Positions 15,000 through 24,304 are shown, numbered from the stretch's first letter. The stretch is 64,000 bases of DNA from Chryseobacterium sp. JAH (GCF_001507335.1 NZ_LMAH01000001.1:186001-250000); one strand, 5' to 3'. Numbers and translations are program-made. Notes: generated by a model from the sequence alone, not told the origin.

Positions 15000-17596
15000 A
15001 AAGGATATCCGAATGCGATGTTTAAAGTAGGCTTTAAAGGCTGAAATTTATCAAATCTCCATCTTTCGCCATCAGGTTTGTTGGGATCATAAATTTTATA
15101 CGCTAAATCGACTCTTAAAGTAATGTAAGCAACATTCACTCTTAAACCAAATCCGCTACCAACACCCATTTCTCTGATGAATTTATTGAATTTAAACTGA
15201 TCACCGAATCCACTGTTGTCTGTATTCCAAACGTTACCAATATCTGTAAAAATTGCTCCTTCATACATATCATTGAAAGGAATTCTGTATTCTAAATTTG
15301 TGGTAAGTTTAATATTTCCCATCAGATAAGTTCGTACTCTTTCGTCAACCTGAGAACCGCCAGGCCCTAAACCTCCGAATGCAACCCATGCACGTATGTC
15401 ATTAGAACCTCCGTTAAAGTAAGATCTTACAAACGGCATTGAAGAAGAGTTTCCATAAGGAATTCCCAAACCTATGAACTGACGTAATGCTAAAGTTTGA
15501 TTTCCGTTAAACTTAAAGTATTTCCTAACGTCAAAATCAAATTTTACAAACTGTGCGTAAGGTATCCCAAAAATTGTTCGTTCCGGACTTCTGATAATAC
15601 CTCCGCCGTCATCTCTTTTCTGATTGAATATACTTGGAATATTACCTGCCAGTTCTACTTTTCCGTTAAAATAAAATGCATTAGGATATTCTTTTTTTCC
15701 AATTTCATTATAAATAAAATTATAAATCATCGATGAAATAATAACATCCTGGGTCTGTCTGTCTTTATTAACAAGGGTTCCCAAGAACGGTAGAAGCATT
15801 TTATCGGCCTTTTCAGGAGTAAGGCTGGCTGCGTAGTCGATATCTTTAATAATCTGTTCTGAGACCTGATCTCTTGTCAGAACGCCAGAATCAAAAAGTT
15901 GCTTGGTTGAAGGACTGTACGCAAAGTAATCATTAAAAACTTCTTCTCTGATTTGGTTGTCATTCAGAAAGAAATCATAATAGCTGTCTTTATTTTTAGT
16001 TAAACTGAAAAGCGTATTAAATAAAGTCAATCTGTGAGAAGACTGATCATTTACATTGGCAAAATAGTTTAATCCCGTATTAAAATTGACTCTTCCCAAA
16101 CCGATATTGTTCTGTATAGAAGTTCCCAAAACAATTGATGAAGTAGGAGTGTAACGCTTCGGAATAAGTTTATAATAATTAAAAGGAAGCAACAGACGTG
16201 GAAAACTCAGTGATGCCTGTGCTGATATTTCGTATGCTAAAATTCTTTTATCTAAATTTTTAGGATTCCGTATCGAACCAAACGTTCCGGAAAGACTTGT
16301 AGAAAGGTTTTCTGCACCTCTGAAAATGTTTCTGGTGGTAAGATCTACAGATGGCGAAATTCCTAAGTTTAAAAGCTGTGAATAGTTAATATCAGTTCCA
16401 ACTTTCACCTCGTATTTTGGAAGAGGTTTCAGTAAATAAAGTACATCAATAATGCTGTCATTAGGCTTCATTGCCCCGCCTTGCCTTAAAGAATCTTTAG
16501 CTTTTAAAATGCTGAAATTATTCATAGCTAAAAGATTTCTCTTGGTAAGATCAAGTTTTTTCTGATCATATATAGATTTGCTGTCCACTATGATAGCTCT
16601 CCACAATGAGTTGGTCTTATAATCTTCATTCATTTTGTGAAATCTGATTCTTCTGAGACTGTCTTTCACCGTCTTCCTGCCAAAATCACTTGGCTCATCT
16701 ACAATTGCAATATCAATATTTCCGATCGTAGAAACTTTGTAAGGGCTATCTGCGGAATCTTTATGAATCTCTAAAGTCAGCGGAACATTTTTTCTGTCTC
16801 TCAAAGAATCGGCAACAAAGTAAACTTCATTATTACCATTATTAAATCTGTAATAACCATTCGCTCTCATTACCTCATTAATTCTGGTTACCTCTTTTTC
16901 AAGTGCCGTCTGATCAAGAACTTTATTCGATTTTACGAGTGTTTCATGTATTTTCTGCTGATAAAGTGCTTTAATGCCAAGATCTGGAATATTGTAATAA
17001 TATTCTTTAATCATCGTCGGACTGTTATGCTTGATAAAGTAAGTTACGGCCGCTTTTTTAGCCGCTGAGTCTATGTCATGTTTAAATTTAACTTCAGAGT
17101 CCCAATATCCTCTGTAAGTCATTCTCTTTTCTATAGACTCAGCACTTTTTTGAGTTTTTGTTTGATCTAGTATTGATGGAGGGGTTCCCCAGTTATGCAA
17201 GAGTCTGTCAAACAATAGACTTTTCCCTACACTGCTCTGCATATCGTATTTAATAAACAATGAATCTCTGAGTTTCTGATTTCTCATTTCACTAGGATAC
17301 GTCATATATTCATTAAAAATAGTGTCGTACTTAGGATTGGCGGCATTGTATAGCAATAGACCTAAAGGCATGAACAAAAACTGTTTTTTATTCGGTTTTT
17401 GCTGCACATAATCTTTTAGTTCCTCATCAAAAAATTCTTTTTTATCTTCAAACTGAAACTTGTTCTTGGTTAGCAAAAATTCTCCCTCTGGTACTTTTTT
17501 TGTCGTACTGCAAGCATAAAGTAAACCAACAGCTGTTGCAAATGATATAATTTTGTAATATTTTTGAGGAGAATTCTTATAATGCTTACAGCTCAT
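14996..17596 (-). CDS. tamL: TamL-type outer-membrane assembly lipoprotein (BamA/TamA family)
   Basis: The 866-residue protein has a lipobox at LLYAC (C29) and then POTRA-like segments (about 30-400, including RMTYRGYWDSEVKF and ITRINEVMRANGYYRF-type helix-strand units). A C-terminal beta-barrel follows, with SSMPFVRSYFNGGSNDIRAW, where BamA/TamA proteins carry the barrel's conserved loop, and a final strand ending in GYPF. Lipidated TamA homologues (TamL) are characteristic of Bacteroidota and act in outer-membrane protein insertion or envelope homeostasis. The ATG at 17596 is the only Met near the signal sequence. It makes the gene overlap the divergent methyltransferase start by 15 bases. 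Confidence 0.85.
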   Translation of the reverse strand: MSCKHYKNSPQKYYKIISFATAVGLLYACSTTKKVPEGEFLLTKNKFQFEDKKEFFDEELKDYVQQKPNKKQFLFMPLGLLLYNAANPKYDTIFNEYMTYPSEMRNQKLRDSLFIKYDMQSSVGKSLLFDRLLHNWGTPPSILDQTKTQKSAESIEKRMTYRGYWDSEVKFKHDIDSAAKKAAVTYFIKHNSPTMIKEYYYNIPDLGIKALYQQKIHETLVKSNKVLDQTALEKEVTRINEVMRANGYYRFNNGNNEVYFVADSLRDRKNVPLTLEIHKDSADSPYKVSTIGNIDIAIVDEPSDFGRKTVKDSLRRIRFHKMNEDYKTNSLWRAIIVDSKSIYDQKKLDLTKRNLLAMNNFSILKAKDSLRQGGAMKPNDSIIDVLYLLKPLPKYEVKVGTDINYSQLLNLGISPSVDLTTRNIFRGAENLSTSLSGTFGSIRNPKNLDKRILAYEISAQASLSFPRLLLPFNYYKLIPKRYTPTSSIVLGTSIQNNIGLGRVNFNTGLNYFANVNDQSSHRLTLFNTLFSLTKNKDSYYDFFLNDNQIREEVFNDYFAYSPSTKQLFDSGVLTRDQVSEQIIKDIDYAASLTPEKADKMLLPFLGTLVNKDRQTQDVIISSMIYNFIYNEIGKKEYPNAFYFNGKVELAGNIPSIFNQKRDDGGGIIRSPERTIFGIPYAQFVKFDFDVRKYFKFNGNQTLALRQFIGLGIPYGNSSSMPFVRSYFNGGSNDIRAWVAFGGLGPGGSQVDERVRTYLMGNIKLTTNLEYRIPFNDMYEGAIFTDIGNVWNTDNSGFGDQFKFNKFIREMGVGSGFGLRVNVAYITLRVDLAYKIYDPNKPDGERWRFDKFQPLKPTLNIAFGYPF

Positions 17597-18307
17597 ACAA
17601 TAAAAGTTTTACAGTCTTTAGATAAAAAGAAGTTCAGACAAAAATACAATTTGTTTTTGGTTGAAGGGAATAAAATAATTTCAGAACTTCCGGATTCTAA
17701 CTTTAAAATTAAAGAAATATTTTCTACAAATCCTCAAAATTTAGATTTTAAGGAGATTACTGTTCATCAAATCACTGAAAATGAACTAAAAAAAATCAGT
17801 TTTCTGCAAAACCCTAAAGATTCGGTAGCGGTATGTGAACTGAAACAAGAATATAAATTGGAAGATCAGGATATTCAACTCGTTTTAGACGGAATTCAGG
17901 ATCCCGGAAATTTGGGGACAATAATTCGCTTGGCAGATTGGTTTGGGATTGAACAAATTATTTGTAGCGAAGACACCGTAGATTTTTATAACCCAAAAGT
18001 CATTCAGGCGAGTATGGGATCTTTCACTAGAGTTAATTTGATGTACTGCAATTTGGTACAGTACTTATCTGAGACAAAAAACACTAACATAGGTACCGAT
18101 ATGGATGGGGAAAATATATATTCCTTCCAAAAACCTCAAAAAATTAATTTGATTTTAGGAAACGAAGGGAAGGGAATGCGTGAGGATACCGAAATGTTAC
18201 TTCACAAAAAAATATCTATTCCAAGGTTTGGAAATTCTCAATCAACAGAAAGCCTGAATGTTTCTATGGCAGCAGGAATAATTTTAGGACAATTATACTC
18301 AAAATAG
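17582..18307 (+). CDS. SpoU/TrmH-family RNA 2'-O-methyltransferase
   Basis: The 241-residue protein has an N-terminal RNA-binding domain (KKFRQKYNLFLVEGNKIISEL) and a knotted SPOUT domain with the three family motifs: LVLDGIQDPGNLGTIIRLADWFGI, INLILGNEGKGM and SLNVSMAAGIILGQLY. These bind S-adenosylmethionine and the target ribose. The target RNA (rRNA in RlmB/TsnR relatives) is inferred. I chose ATG 17582 because GAGGA lies 11 bases upstream; a TTG at 17564 would add only MRRILI. The gene is divergent from tamL and the two 5' ends overlap. Confidence 0.88.
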   Translation: MLTAHTIKVLQSLDKKKFRQKYNLFLVEGNKIISELPDSNFKIKEIFSTNPQNLDFKEITVHQITENELKKISFLQNPKDSVAVCELKQEYKLEDQDIQLVLDGIQDPGNLGTIIRLADWFGIEQIICSEDTVDFYNPKVIQASMGSFTRVNLMYCNLVQYLSETKNTNIGTDMDGENIYSFQKPQKINLILGNEGKGMREDTEMLLHKKISIPRFGNSQSTESLNVSMAAGIILGQLYSK

Positions 18308-18380
18308 AAGCTAGAAATTAGAAATATTAAATAGAGTTTACATTAAACTAAATTTTAGATTCTAACTTCTAACTTCCTAG
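18305..18380. repeat. Imperfect inverted repeat after the methyltransferase gene
   Basis: TAGAAGCTAGAAATTAGAA (18305-18323) is matched, with a few mismatches, by the complement of TTCTAACTTCTAACTTCC (18359-18376). It fills the gap between two convergent genes, so it may act as a terminator, although no strong U-run follows. The AGAAGTTAGAAG-type sequence looks like low-complexity intergenic filler of this lineage. Confidence 0.4.
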
Positions 18381-18878
18381 TTATATTAGTTGTTCCATAC
18401 TGGATACACTCTTAGTTTTTTGATAAGCTTCCAGTTTTTTTCTGACAAATTTTAAAGCCATCGGTGCGACATAAATCAAAACAGCTCCTAACACTTTCTT
18501 TTTCCAGTTTGAGCTTCTCATGTTTTTCTTTGCATAATTGGCCACAAATGCAGTTACGGCAAGTTTCACAACGGTATCCATTGCATCACCTTTAAATGCG
18601 CTTCCGGCAATTCCCATTGCTGTATTTCTGTTCAGTAATAAATCTTTCACTTCAGAAGTCAATTGTTTAGCGATTACATCTTTTCTGAGAACTGTAGTCT
18701 CTTCACCGTCATCATCAATTTTTTCTTTCAGATATTGATCGGTCATTCCGTTTGTAAATGCGCTCAGGCTTTCTTTTGTGTTTTTGAAAGTCAACAATCC
18801 TTCCAGATCTTCAATTTCACCTTTCAAAAGCTTTTTCTTAATTCTTAGTTCCTCTAAACTACTGTAGTTTCTGCCCAT
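18381..18878 (-). CDS. Small protein of unknown function in a YtxH-holin gene group
   Basis: The 165-residue protein has an N-terminal charged coiled-coil-like segment (LEELRIKKKLLKGEIEDLEGLLTF), a middle region, and a C-terminal half with a hydrophobic stretch near VLGAVLIYVAPMALKFV after a basic SSNWKKK. I do not recognise a family. It starts two bases after the stop of the holin-superfamily gene, so the two are co-translated, and it probably belongs to the same membrane-associated stress group. Its exact role is not known. Confidence 0.7.
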   Translation of the reverse strand: MGRNYSSLEELRIKKKLLKGEIEDLEGLLTFKNTKESLSAFTNGMTDQYLKEKIDDDGEETTVLRKDVIAKQLTSEVKDLLLNRNTAMGIAGSAFKGDAMDTVVKLAVTAFVANYAKKNMRSSNWKKKVLGAVLIYVAPMALKFVRKKLEAYQKTKSVSSMEQLI

Positions 18879-18880
18879 AA

Positions 18881-19189
18881 TTAGTGATTTAAAAATTCAA
18901 TTACTTTATCTGCGATACTGTTTACAATGCGTTTTTTAAATGCGACAATTATGAATGTTATCACCAAATAAAATGCTGCAACGATTAAAAATCCGTAAGA
19001 AGTATTATTTAATAGTTTACCGATAAAAAATGCCAATCCAAAATTAAAGAGGATGATAAAAAAAGCAAAGGCAACTAATAAAATAACAAGATAGGCAATG
19101 ACTCCAGCAGAAATTGATGATTTTTCTGTCGCCTGTATTTTCAGCAAATCTATTCGCTTAGATGCATATTCTTTTATAGTTTCAATCAT
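18881..19189 (-). CDS. Phage-holin-superfamily III/DUF1469-like membrane protein
   Basis: The 102-residue protein has two strong transmembrane segments (about 30-52 and 60-83) behind an N-terminal amphipathic region (MIETIKEYASKRIDLLKIQATEKSS), which is the look of the YqjE/DUF1469 or Actinobacterial holin-X family. In other bacteria these sit beside YtxH/YqjD-type proteins in envelope-stress operons, as here. There is no phage context, so a lysis role is unlikely. Confidence 0.75.
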   Translation of the reverse strand: MIETIKEYASKRIDLLKIQATEKSSISAGVIAYLVILLVAFAFFIILFNFGLAFFIGKLLNNTSYGFLIVAAFYLVITFIIVAFKKRIVNSIADKVIEFLNH

Positions 19190-19211
19190 TGTTTTTTTTT
19201 AAAGTTACAAA

Positions 19212-19244
19212 AAAAGGAACTTTAATTTGGTCAAAGTTCCTTTT
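19212..19244 (-). terminator. Terminator between the YtxH and holin-like genes
   Basis: AAAAGGAACTTT (19212-19223) and AAAGTTCCTTTT (19233-19244) form a perfect 12-bp stem with a 9-base loop. On the minus strand it is followed by a run of U, so it probably ends or attenuates transcription after the YtxH gene and lowers readthrough into the next two genes. Confidence 0.75.
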
Positions 19245-19265
19245 ATCATTTAAATTAAAATGAAT

Positions 19266-19616
19266 TTATCTTTTAAGATCATTCAATCCTGTTTCAACAT
19301 CTTTTACAATGTCAGTAGTTTTAGAAACAATCTGATCTTTGTATTTATCGTAACCATCTTTTACTGTATGAGCCACGTTACTTGCTGTTTCTTTGAATGT
19401 AGAAGATATGTTTCCATATTGATCTTTTACTTTTTCAGAAACTTCTCCGTATTTGTTTTTAGCTTCTTCCTTAAGGTCGTTAGCTTTTGTTTTGATTTTT
19501 TTTCTAGTTTCTTTACCTTCTTCAGGAGCATATAACATTCCTAAGATTACTCCCGCTGCTGCACCTGCAAGAAGACCCGCTAAAATACCTGCTGTATTAT
19601 TCTCTTTTCTAGCCAT
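19266..19616 (-). CDS. YtxH-domain protein
   Basis: The 116-residue protein begins with a glycine-rich membrane anchor, NTAGILAGLLAGAAAGVILGMLYAPEEGKETRKKIK, which is the YtxH signature. A long Lys/Glu-rich amphipathic helix with LEA-like spacing follows (KANDLKEEAKNKYGEVSEKVKDQYG). YtxH proteins are small stress-associated membrane proteins of uncertain action. It precedes the holin-like and unknown small genes on the same strand. Confidence 0.85.
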   Translation of the reverse strand: MARKENNTAGILAGLLAGAAAGVILGMLYAPEEGKETRKKIKTKANDLKEEAKNKYGEVSEKVKDQYGNISSTFKETASNVAHTVKDGYDKYKDQIVSKTTDIVKDVETGLNDLKR

Positions 19617-19707
19617 TCCTTGTTTTTTTAATTATTGTTAATAAATATTTTATACTTTAAATCTTACAATTAATATACCAAATGAATATTCTGAGCTATA
19701 AAAATTG

Positions 19708-20379
19708 TTATTTTTTTAAATGTGAAAGGATACTTTCTATTGTCTCTTTCTTAGTAAGCATCGTATTATCGATGACAATTGCATCATCTGCTTGTTTTAG
19801 AGGTGCAATTTCACGTTCACTGTCTATCTTATCTCTGGCAATTAGATTTTCTCTCACCTGTTGCTCATCAGAATCAATTCCTAAGCTCAGCAGTTCCTGA
19901 TGTCTTCTTTTGGTTCTTTCATCAATACTTGCTGTCAGAAAAAATTTAAAATCAGCATTTGGCAGTACGACTGTGCCAATATCTCTGCCATCCATAATGA
20001 TTCCTCCTTTCTCTGCCAAATTGCGCTGAGTTTGCAGAAGAAAATCTCTAACTTCTTTTTGTTTGGCAATAAAACTTACGTTATCAGAAACTTCGTTGGA
20101 ACGAATTTCTTTTGATACATTGATATGATTTAAAAACAAAACCAATTCACCATGATCATTTTTAAATTCAAGTTCAATTAATGAAAAAGAATTAAAAAGC
20201 TGTTCAAGGTTTATTGTTTGATCTTCATTATGACAATTCTGAAGGGCAAACCATGTGATACCGCGATATAAAGCTCCGGTGTCGAGATGGACAATTCCTA
20301 ATTTTTCGGCAATAATTTTTGAAATGGAACTTTTTCCTGTAGATGAGAATCCGTCAATCGCGATTACTGGTTTTTTCAT
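19708..20379 (-). CDS. cmk: Cytidylate kinase
   Basis: The 223-residue enzyme phosphorylates CMP and dCMP with ATP. The P-loop GFSSTGKSS (10-18), the CMP-binding HLDTGALYRGITWFALQN, MDGRDIGTVVLPNADFKFFLTAS and the lid region RRHQELLSLG are all present. The length is normal for bacterial CMP kinases. It lies downstream of porQ on the same strand, a neighbour arrangement frequent in Flavobacteriia, though 206 bases separate them. Confidence 0.95.
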   Translation of the reverse strand: MKKPVIAIDGFSSTGKSSISKIIAEKLGIVHLDTGALYRGITWFALQNCHNEDQTINLEQLFNSFSLIELEFKNDHGELVLFLNHINVSKEIRSNEVSDNVSFIAKQKEVRDFLLQTQRNLAEKGGIIMDGRDIGTVVLPNADFKFFLTASIDERTKRRHQELLSLGIDSDEQQVRENLIARDKIDSEREIAPLKQADDAIVIDNTMLTKKETIESILSHLKK

Positions 20380-20585
20380 AAGACAAAGTTCAAGAAAAAT
20401 TCTGAAAAATTCAAAAAAATATAAGATTTAACTCGAAAAATACTCAATATTATTACAACTTAATTGTAACGCAAAGCCGGAAAAATTTTTCTTAGCTGTT
20501 AACTGTTTTTTACGTTCACCACGACATTTACTCAGCAAACACCAACAAGGTCAACGTGTATCTAATGTTTGAATTTAATATAAAA

Positions 20586-21578
20586 TCACTCTCCCTGGTG
20601 ACCGCTCAGATCCACTGAAATCCCGATTTGATTGACATTGGATGAATTGTGATATCTCACGTGCGCGTAATCGATACGAAATTTTGAAACTTTAAGTCCG
20701 AAACCTGCAGAAAGTCCGGAGAAATTTCTCTGGTCTGCAACCGCCAATTCATTACCTCTTCTTACATTATAACCTATCCTGAAGTTGAAACTTTTTTCAG
20801 GAAAAAGTTCTGCACCTAAAGAAAAGTGATCAGCAATTTTCCTCCCGATATTAACTTCCTGTCCGTTCACGTTTAATTCTGAAGAAATATCAAATTGTTG
20901 TAAATCGTGTGCAGTAATGGTAATTGCTAATGGGAAAGCTTTCAAAATCTTGGTGTATCCCAAATCTATTCTGAAAGGAAGGTTCTCTCTCTCTCCATTG
21001 AATGATTTAAACTGATATCCAAAATTTCTAAGAACTACAGAAACTACTTCTTTGCTTTGTTTCGGATGATAAGTAACTCCTAATGTTCCTGCCAACGCAG
21101 AAGATGTGTAAGTATCTATTTTTGATGTAATGAAATTTAAACCACCACCAATCGTCCAGTCTTCTTCAAACTGGTAGGCATATCCACCGCCAACAGCAAC
21201 ATCCGAGGCTGAAAATTCTCCCATCTCAAAACCACTGTCATCCGTTCGCGGAATATTTCCGTAGCTCATGTAACGCGCATTCACTGTTACCATATGACCG
21301 TTATCAAGATCTTTGGCAAAAGCGATAGTTCCATATTTTGAATCTGCAAGATATGCAGTTGCATTTACAGAAAGCTGTTTATCTGATTCTTTATTAAGTA
21401 AAGCAGGATTGGCAATAGCAAAAGAAACATCATGATCTCTCATGGTAATGGCATCACCGCCTAAAGCAGCTTGTCTTGCAGAAACCGGAATATTCAGAAA
21501 CGGATATACGTTTGTTCCAGTTTGTGCAAATGAAACAATTCCCGAAAGAAATAGTGAAAAAATTAGAACTTTCTTCAA
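20586..21578 (-). CDS. porQ: Type IX secretion system protein PorQ
   Basis: The 330-residue protein has a signal peptide (MKKVLIFSLFLSGIVSFAQ) and a PorV/PorQ-like outer-membrane barrel. The hallmark is NIPVSARQAALGGDAITMRDHDVSFAIANPALL right after the signal, followed by repeating beta-strand pairs to the C-terminus. PorQ is an accessory barrel of the type IX secretion system that exports gliding and virulence proteins in Bacteroidota. The other T9SS core genes are not in this window. Confidence 0.88.
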   Translation of the reverse strand: MKKVLIFSLFLSGIVSFAQTGTNVYPFLNIPVSARQAALGGDAITMRDHDVSFAIANPALLNKESDKQLSVNATAYLADSKYGTIAFAKDLDNGHMVTVNARYMSYGNIPRTDDSGFEMGEFSASDVAVGGGYAYQFEEDWTIGGGLNFITSKIDTYTSSALAGTLGVTYHPKQSKEVVSVVLRNFGYQFKSFNGERENLPFRIDLGYTKILKAFPLAITITAHDLQQFDISSELNVNGQEVNIGRKIADHFSLGAELFPEKSFNFRIGYNVRRGNELAVADQRNFSGLSAGFGLKVSKFRIDYAHVRYHNSSNVNQIGISVDLSGHQGE

Positions 21579-21596
21579 ATCAGTAATTAATTAATG

Positions 21597-21625
21597 CAAA
21601 AATAATCCTTTTTCGTACTTATCAA
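21597..21625 (-). promoter_or_regulatory. porQ promoter
   Basis: On the minus strand TTG (21625-21623), 18 bases, then TATTTTTG (21604-21597) fits the Bacteroidota pattern. It lies 18 bases before the porQ ATG and shares a 165-bp divergent spacer with the pyrH promoter. Confidence 0.5.
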
Positions 21626-21683
21626 AATATTTAGAACATTATTTACTATTAAATATTTTTCTTTTTTCAATATTTATAATGAT

Positions 21684-21691
21684 TATATTTG
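21684..21691 (+). promoter_or_regulatory. pyrH -7 element
   Basis: TATATTTG matches TAnnTTTG exactly and lies about 52 bases before the pyrH ATG. The -33 region is T-rich but lacks a clean TTG at the usual spacing. Confidence 0.55.
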
Positions 21692-21743
21692 CAAAGTTAA
21701 TTTTCGACGAAATTAATTCTCAAAAACTATTATAAATTTAAAG

Positions 21744-22451
21744 ATGAAATATAAAAGAATCCTTCTAAAACTGAGTGGTGAGGCATTGATGGGGAACAGA
21801 CAATACGGTATCGATCCTGAAAGGCTGATGGAGTACGCTCATGAAATTAAAAAGGTAGTTGACTTAGGTTGTGAAATTGCCATTGTAATTGGAGGAGGAA
21901 ATATTTTCCGCGGTGTGGCCGGAGCTGCAGCAGGAATGGACAGAGTACAAGGTGATTATATGGGAATGCTTGCAACTGTCATCAACGGTATGGCATTACA
22001 AGGCGCTTTAGAAGACGCAGGAATCAAAACAAGACTGCAATCTGCCATCGAAATGGACAAAGTAGCTGAACCATTCATCAAAAGAAGAGCGGTGAGACAT
22101 CTTGAAAAAGGTAGAGTAGTAATCTTCGGAGCGGGTACAGGAAACCCTTATTTTACTACTGATACAGCAGCAACTCTAAGAGCTATCGAAATAGGTGCAG
22201 ATGTTATTCTAAAAGGAACTAGAGTAGACGGAATCTATGACAGCGATCCTGAGAAAAACGAAAATGCAGTAAAATACAATTCATTATCTTTCGACGAAGT
22301 TTTCGAGAAAAATCTTAAAGTGATGGATATGACTGCATTTACTTTAAGCCACGAAAACAAATTGCCGATCATTGTTTTTGATATGAATAAAGATGGTAAT
22401 TTGGTGAAGATTGTAGAAGGAGAAAATGTAGGAACCTTAGTCAATATTTAA
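21744..22451 (+). CDS. pyrH: UMP kinase
   Basis: The 235-residue amino-acid-kinase-fold enzyme phosphorylates UMP to UDP and is unrelated to CMP kinase. It shows [14 protein letters not shown] at the N-terminus, [13 protein letters not shown] (nucleotide binding), [12 protein letters not shown] and [39 protein letters not shown]. The length is typical of the bacterial hexameric enzyme. It is followed by frr on the same strand, the classical pyrH-frr order, so the two are probably one transcript. Confidence 0.96.
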   Translation: MKYKRILLKLSGEALMGNRQYGIDPERLMEYAHEIKKVVDLGCEIAIVIGGGNIFRGVAGAAAGMDRVQGDYMGMLATVINGMALQGALEDAGIKTRLQSAIEMDKVAEPFIKRRAVRHLEKGRVVIFGAGTGNPYFTTDTAATLRAIEIGADVILKGTRVDGIYDSDPEKNENAVKYNSLSFDEVFEKNLKVMDMTAFTLSHENKLPIIVFDMNKDGNLVKIVEGENVGTLVNI

Positions 22452-22552
22452 AAAAGATAAAAGGCAATAGTAAAAAGTATTATTTAGTAAAATATTAATT
22501 TATTACTTATTGCTTACAAAAAATGTGTAACCTTTCAAATTTTTATTATATA

Positions 22553-23107
22553 ATGGAAGAATTAGATCTTATCGTAGAATCTGTAAAACATGATATGGAA
22601 GCAGCTGTAAAGCACTTGGATCATGCATTTCAAAGAATCAGAGCGGGACGTGCGTCTACAAATATGGTTCAGGATGTGATGGTAGAATATTATGGTGCTC
22701 CAACTCCTCTTAATCAAGTTGCCAACGTTTCTGTACCCGATGCGATGACCATCTCTATTCAACCTTGGGATAGAACGGCAATCAATGCTATTGAAAAAGC
22801 GATTATTAATTCTAACTTAGGTTTTGCCCCTTCAAATAATGGAGAAAATATTATTCTTAATGTTCCACCTTTAACAGAGGACAGAAGGAGAGAATTGGCA
22901 AAACAGGCCAAAGGAGAAACTGAAGATACGAAAATCGTGGTAAGAAACGCAAGACAAAACGGAATCAAAGAGCTGAAAAAGCTAGACGGTATTTCTGAAG
23001 ATGCTATAAAAAGTACTGAAGAAGAAATTCAGGTACTGACAGACAAACATGTAAAGCTTTGTGATGATCATCTTAAGACAAAAGAAGCTGAAATTATGAA
23101 AGTATAA
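22553..23107 (+). CDS. frr: Ribosome recycling factor
   Basis: The 184-residue factor splits post-termination ribosomes together with EF-G. It shows the RRF hallmarks RIRAGRASTNMVQDVMVEYYGAPTPLNQVANVSVPDAMTISIQPWD and LTEDRRRELAKQAKGETEDTKIVVRNAR, with the three-helix bundle broken by the beta domain. I place the start at ATG 22553 (MEELDLIVESVK), because that gives the usual length; an upstream ATG at 22523 adds ten residues not expected for the family. A strong terminator follows. Confidence 0.96.
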   Translation: MEELDLIVESVKHDMEAAVKHLDHAFQRIRAGRASTNMVQDVMVEYYGAPTPLNQVANVSVPDAMTISIQPWDRTAINAIEKAIINSNLGFAPSNNGENIILNVPPLTEDRRRELAKQAKGETEDTKIVVRNARQNGIKELKKLDGISEDAIKSTEEEIQVLTDKHVKLCDDHLKTKEAEIMKV

Positions 23108-23127
23108 TTTTCAGTTTTATTTTATAC

Positions 23128-23163
23128 AAAAATTGGCTTCGAAATATTCGAAGCCAATTTTTT
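23128..23163 (+). terminator. Terminator after pyrH-frr
   Basis: AAAAATTGGCTTCGAA (23128-23143) and TTCGAAGCCAATTTTT (23147-23162) form a perfect 16-bp stem around a three-base loop, with the T-run at the end. It is symmetrical enough to serve the leftward lipoprotein gene that ends at 23167 as well. Confidence 0.85.
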
Positions 23164-23166
23164 GTT

Positions 23167-23814
23167 TTAGAGACATTTAATGCTTCCCTTTTTACCTTTA
23201 TTTTTAATGAGTAATTCGAAAGTTTCCAGAACTTCATTTGCAGAACAATTCTTATTTTCGTTGTTAGGAATAGTTTCAGGATTTGGTTTGTTTGCAACGC
23301 TTGATTTTATCGTAAACTTCTTTTCTAAACATTGGATGATTTTGTTGTTTGCAAGATAAATACGCTGTTGTGTAACTTCATCTTTTGTTTCCGGTTTTTC
23401 TGGTGAACCACCATCAAAACTCCAGACTGTCTCATCTTTGAATACAAAAAAAGGCTGATCATCACTGATGAAATATTTTTCTACCGAAGAAAAATGACTG
23501 TCAGCAGTGAAATATTTGATTGCTTTTAAAGTTCCTTTTTCAGAATAATAAACGACATCACCGGATCTTTCTTCGCATTCAAACTTAAAACTGACAGAAT
23601 CTAATGTCTTTGTAGTGAGTTTTGAATTGACAAGATCGTATTCTTTTTTTATTCCGTCAATTGAACTTAAATCATTTTGCGAACGTAGAGAATCTACATT
23701 TGATTGTATGTTTAAGCTGTCTGCCGGGTTAGAATTCTCAACAGTCTTTTGTTGATTTTCTTTTTTACAGGAAATAATCGCTATGAAACCTGAAATTAAA
23801 AATAGTTTTTTCAT
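23167..23814 (-). CDS. Lipoprotein of unknown function
   Basis: About 215 residues with a lipobox at AIISC (C16 counting from MKKLFLISGFIAIISCKKENQQ). I use the ATG at 23814 because it gives the standard MKKLF signal peptide; an in-frame ATG at 23823 would add MET. The body is Ser/Asp/Lys-rich with FKFECEERSGDVVYYSEKGTLKAIKYF in the middle and a Cys-containing C-terminal tail (NKNCSANEVLETFELLIKNKGKKGSIKCL). No family is recognised. It belongs to a group of four leftward small exported proteins. Confidence 0.65.
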   Translation of the reverse strand: MKKLFLISGFIAIISCKKENQQKTVENSNPADSLNIQSNVDSLRSQNDLSSIDGIKKEYDLVNSKLTTKTLDSVSFKFECEERSGDVVYYSEKGTLKAIKYFTADSHFSSVEKYFISDDQPFFVFKDETVWSFDGGSPEKPETKDEVTQQRIYLANNKIIQCLEKKFTIKSSVANKPNPETIPNNENKNCSANEVLETFELLIKNKGKKGSIKCL

Positions 23815-23876
23815 TGTTTCCATTTTGAGATTGGGCTTTTGCTACAACAAAAAATGTGCAAGTCAATTTTATGTAT

Positions 23877-24215
23877 TTAAAATTTAGCTTCAAATCCTGT
23901 TTTTAAAGCTTTTCTTTCAGCTTCTGTTAAACTTCTTTTATTAATTTCTTCCCAAATCTTAGCAGCCTGATCAAATGATTCAATACCTACTGTCCTTACA
24001 TTCGCAGCCCAAATTAATATGGTAAAATCTTTTTTATTGTACAAAGTTTCTCCGAATTTGATGAAAGGGGCATCACTATATTTTTCTTCAATTCTCTTTG
24101 AGAAATCCAGCTTGCCACCGATGCTTTCTTTTCTGATATAAGCTTCTTGATCTGCTTGCTGAGCAAATCCGAAAACACCTGTTGAGATAAATAAAATGAA
24201 TAATAGCTTCTTCAT
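23877..24215 (-). CDS. Small secreted protein of unknown function
   Basis: The 112-residue protein begins with the signal peptide MKKLLFILFISTGVFGFAQ; the mature part of about 93 residues is charged and helical, with KFGETLYNKKDFTILIWAANVRTVGIESFDQAAKIWEEINKRSLTEAERKAL. No catalytic motif or known family is visible. It lies between two other exported-protein genes on the same strand. Confidence 0.6.
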   Translation of the reverse strand: MKKLLFILFISTGVFGFAQQADQEAYIRKESIGGKLDFSKRIEEKYSDAPFIKFGETLYNKKDFTILIWAANVRTVGIESFDQAAKIWEEINKRSLTEAERKALKTGFEAKF

Positions 24216-24304
24216 GGCTGAAAGATTTGGATAAAATTAATTTAAAGATATGAAATTCGACAATCTTACCGTTAAACATTCTCAACTTTATCATAAAATC
24301 AAAA

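Noticed and set aside
18881..19189. Phage holin as a sign of a prophage
   Set aside because: The neighbouring genes are a YtxH protein and cmk; no endolysin, structural or integrase genes are near.
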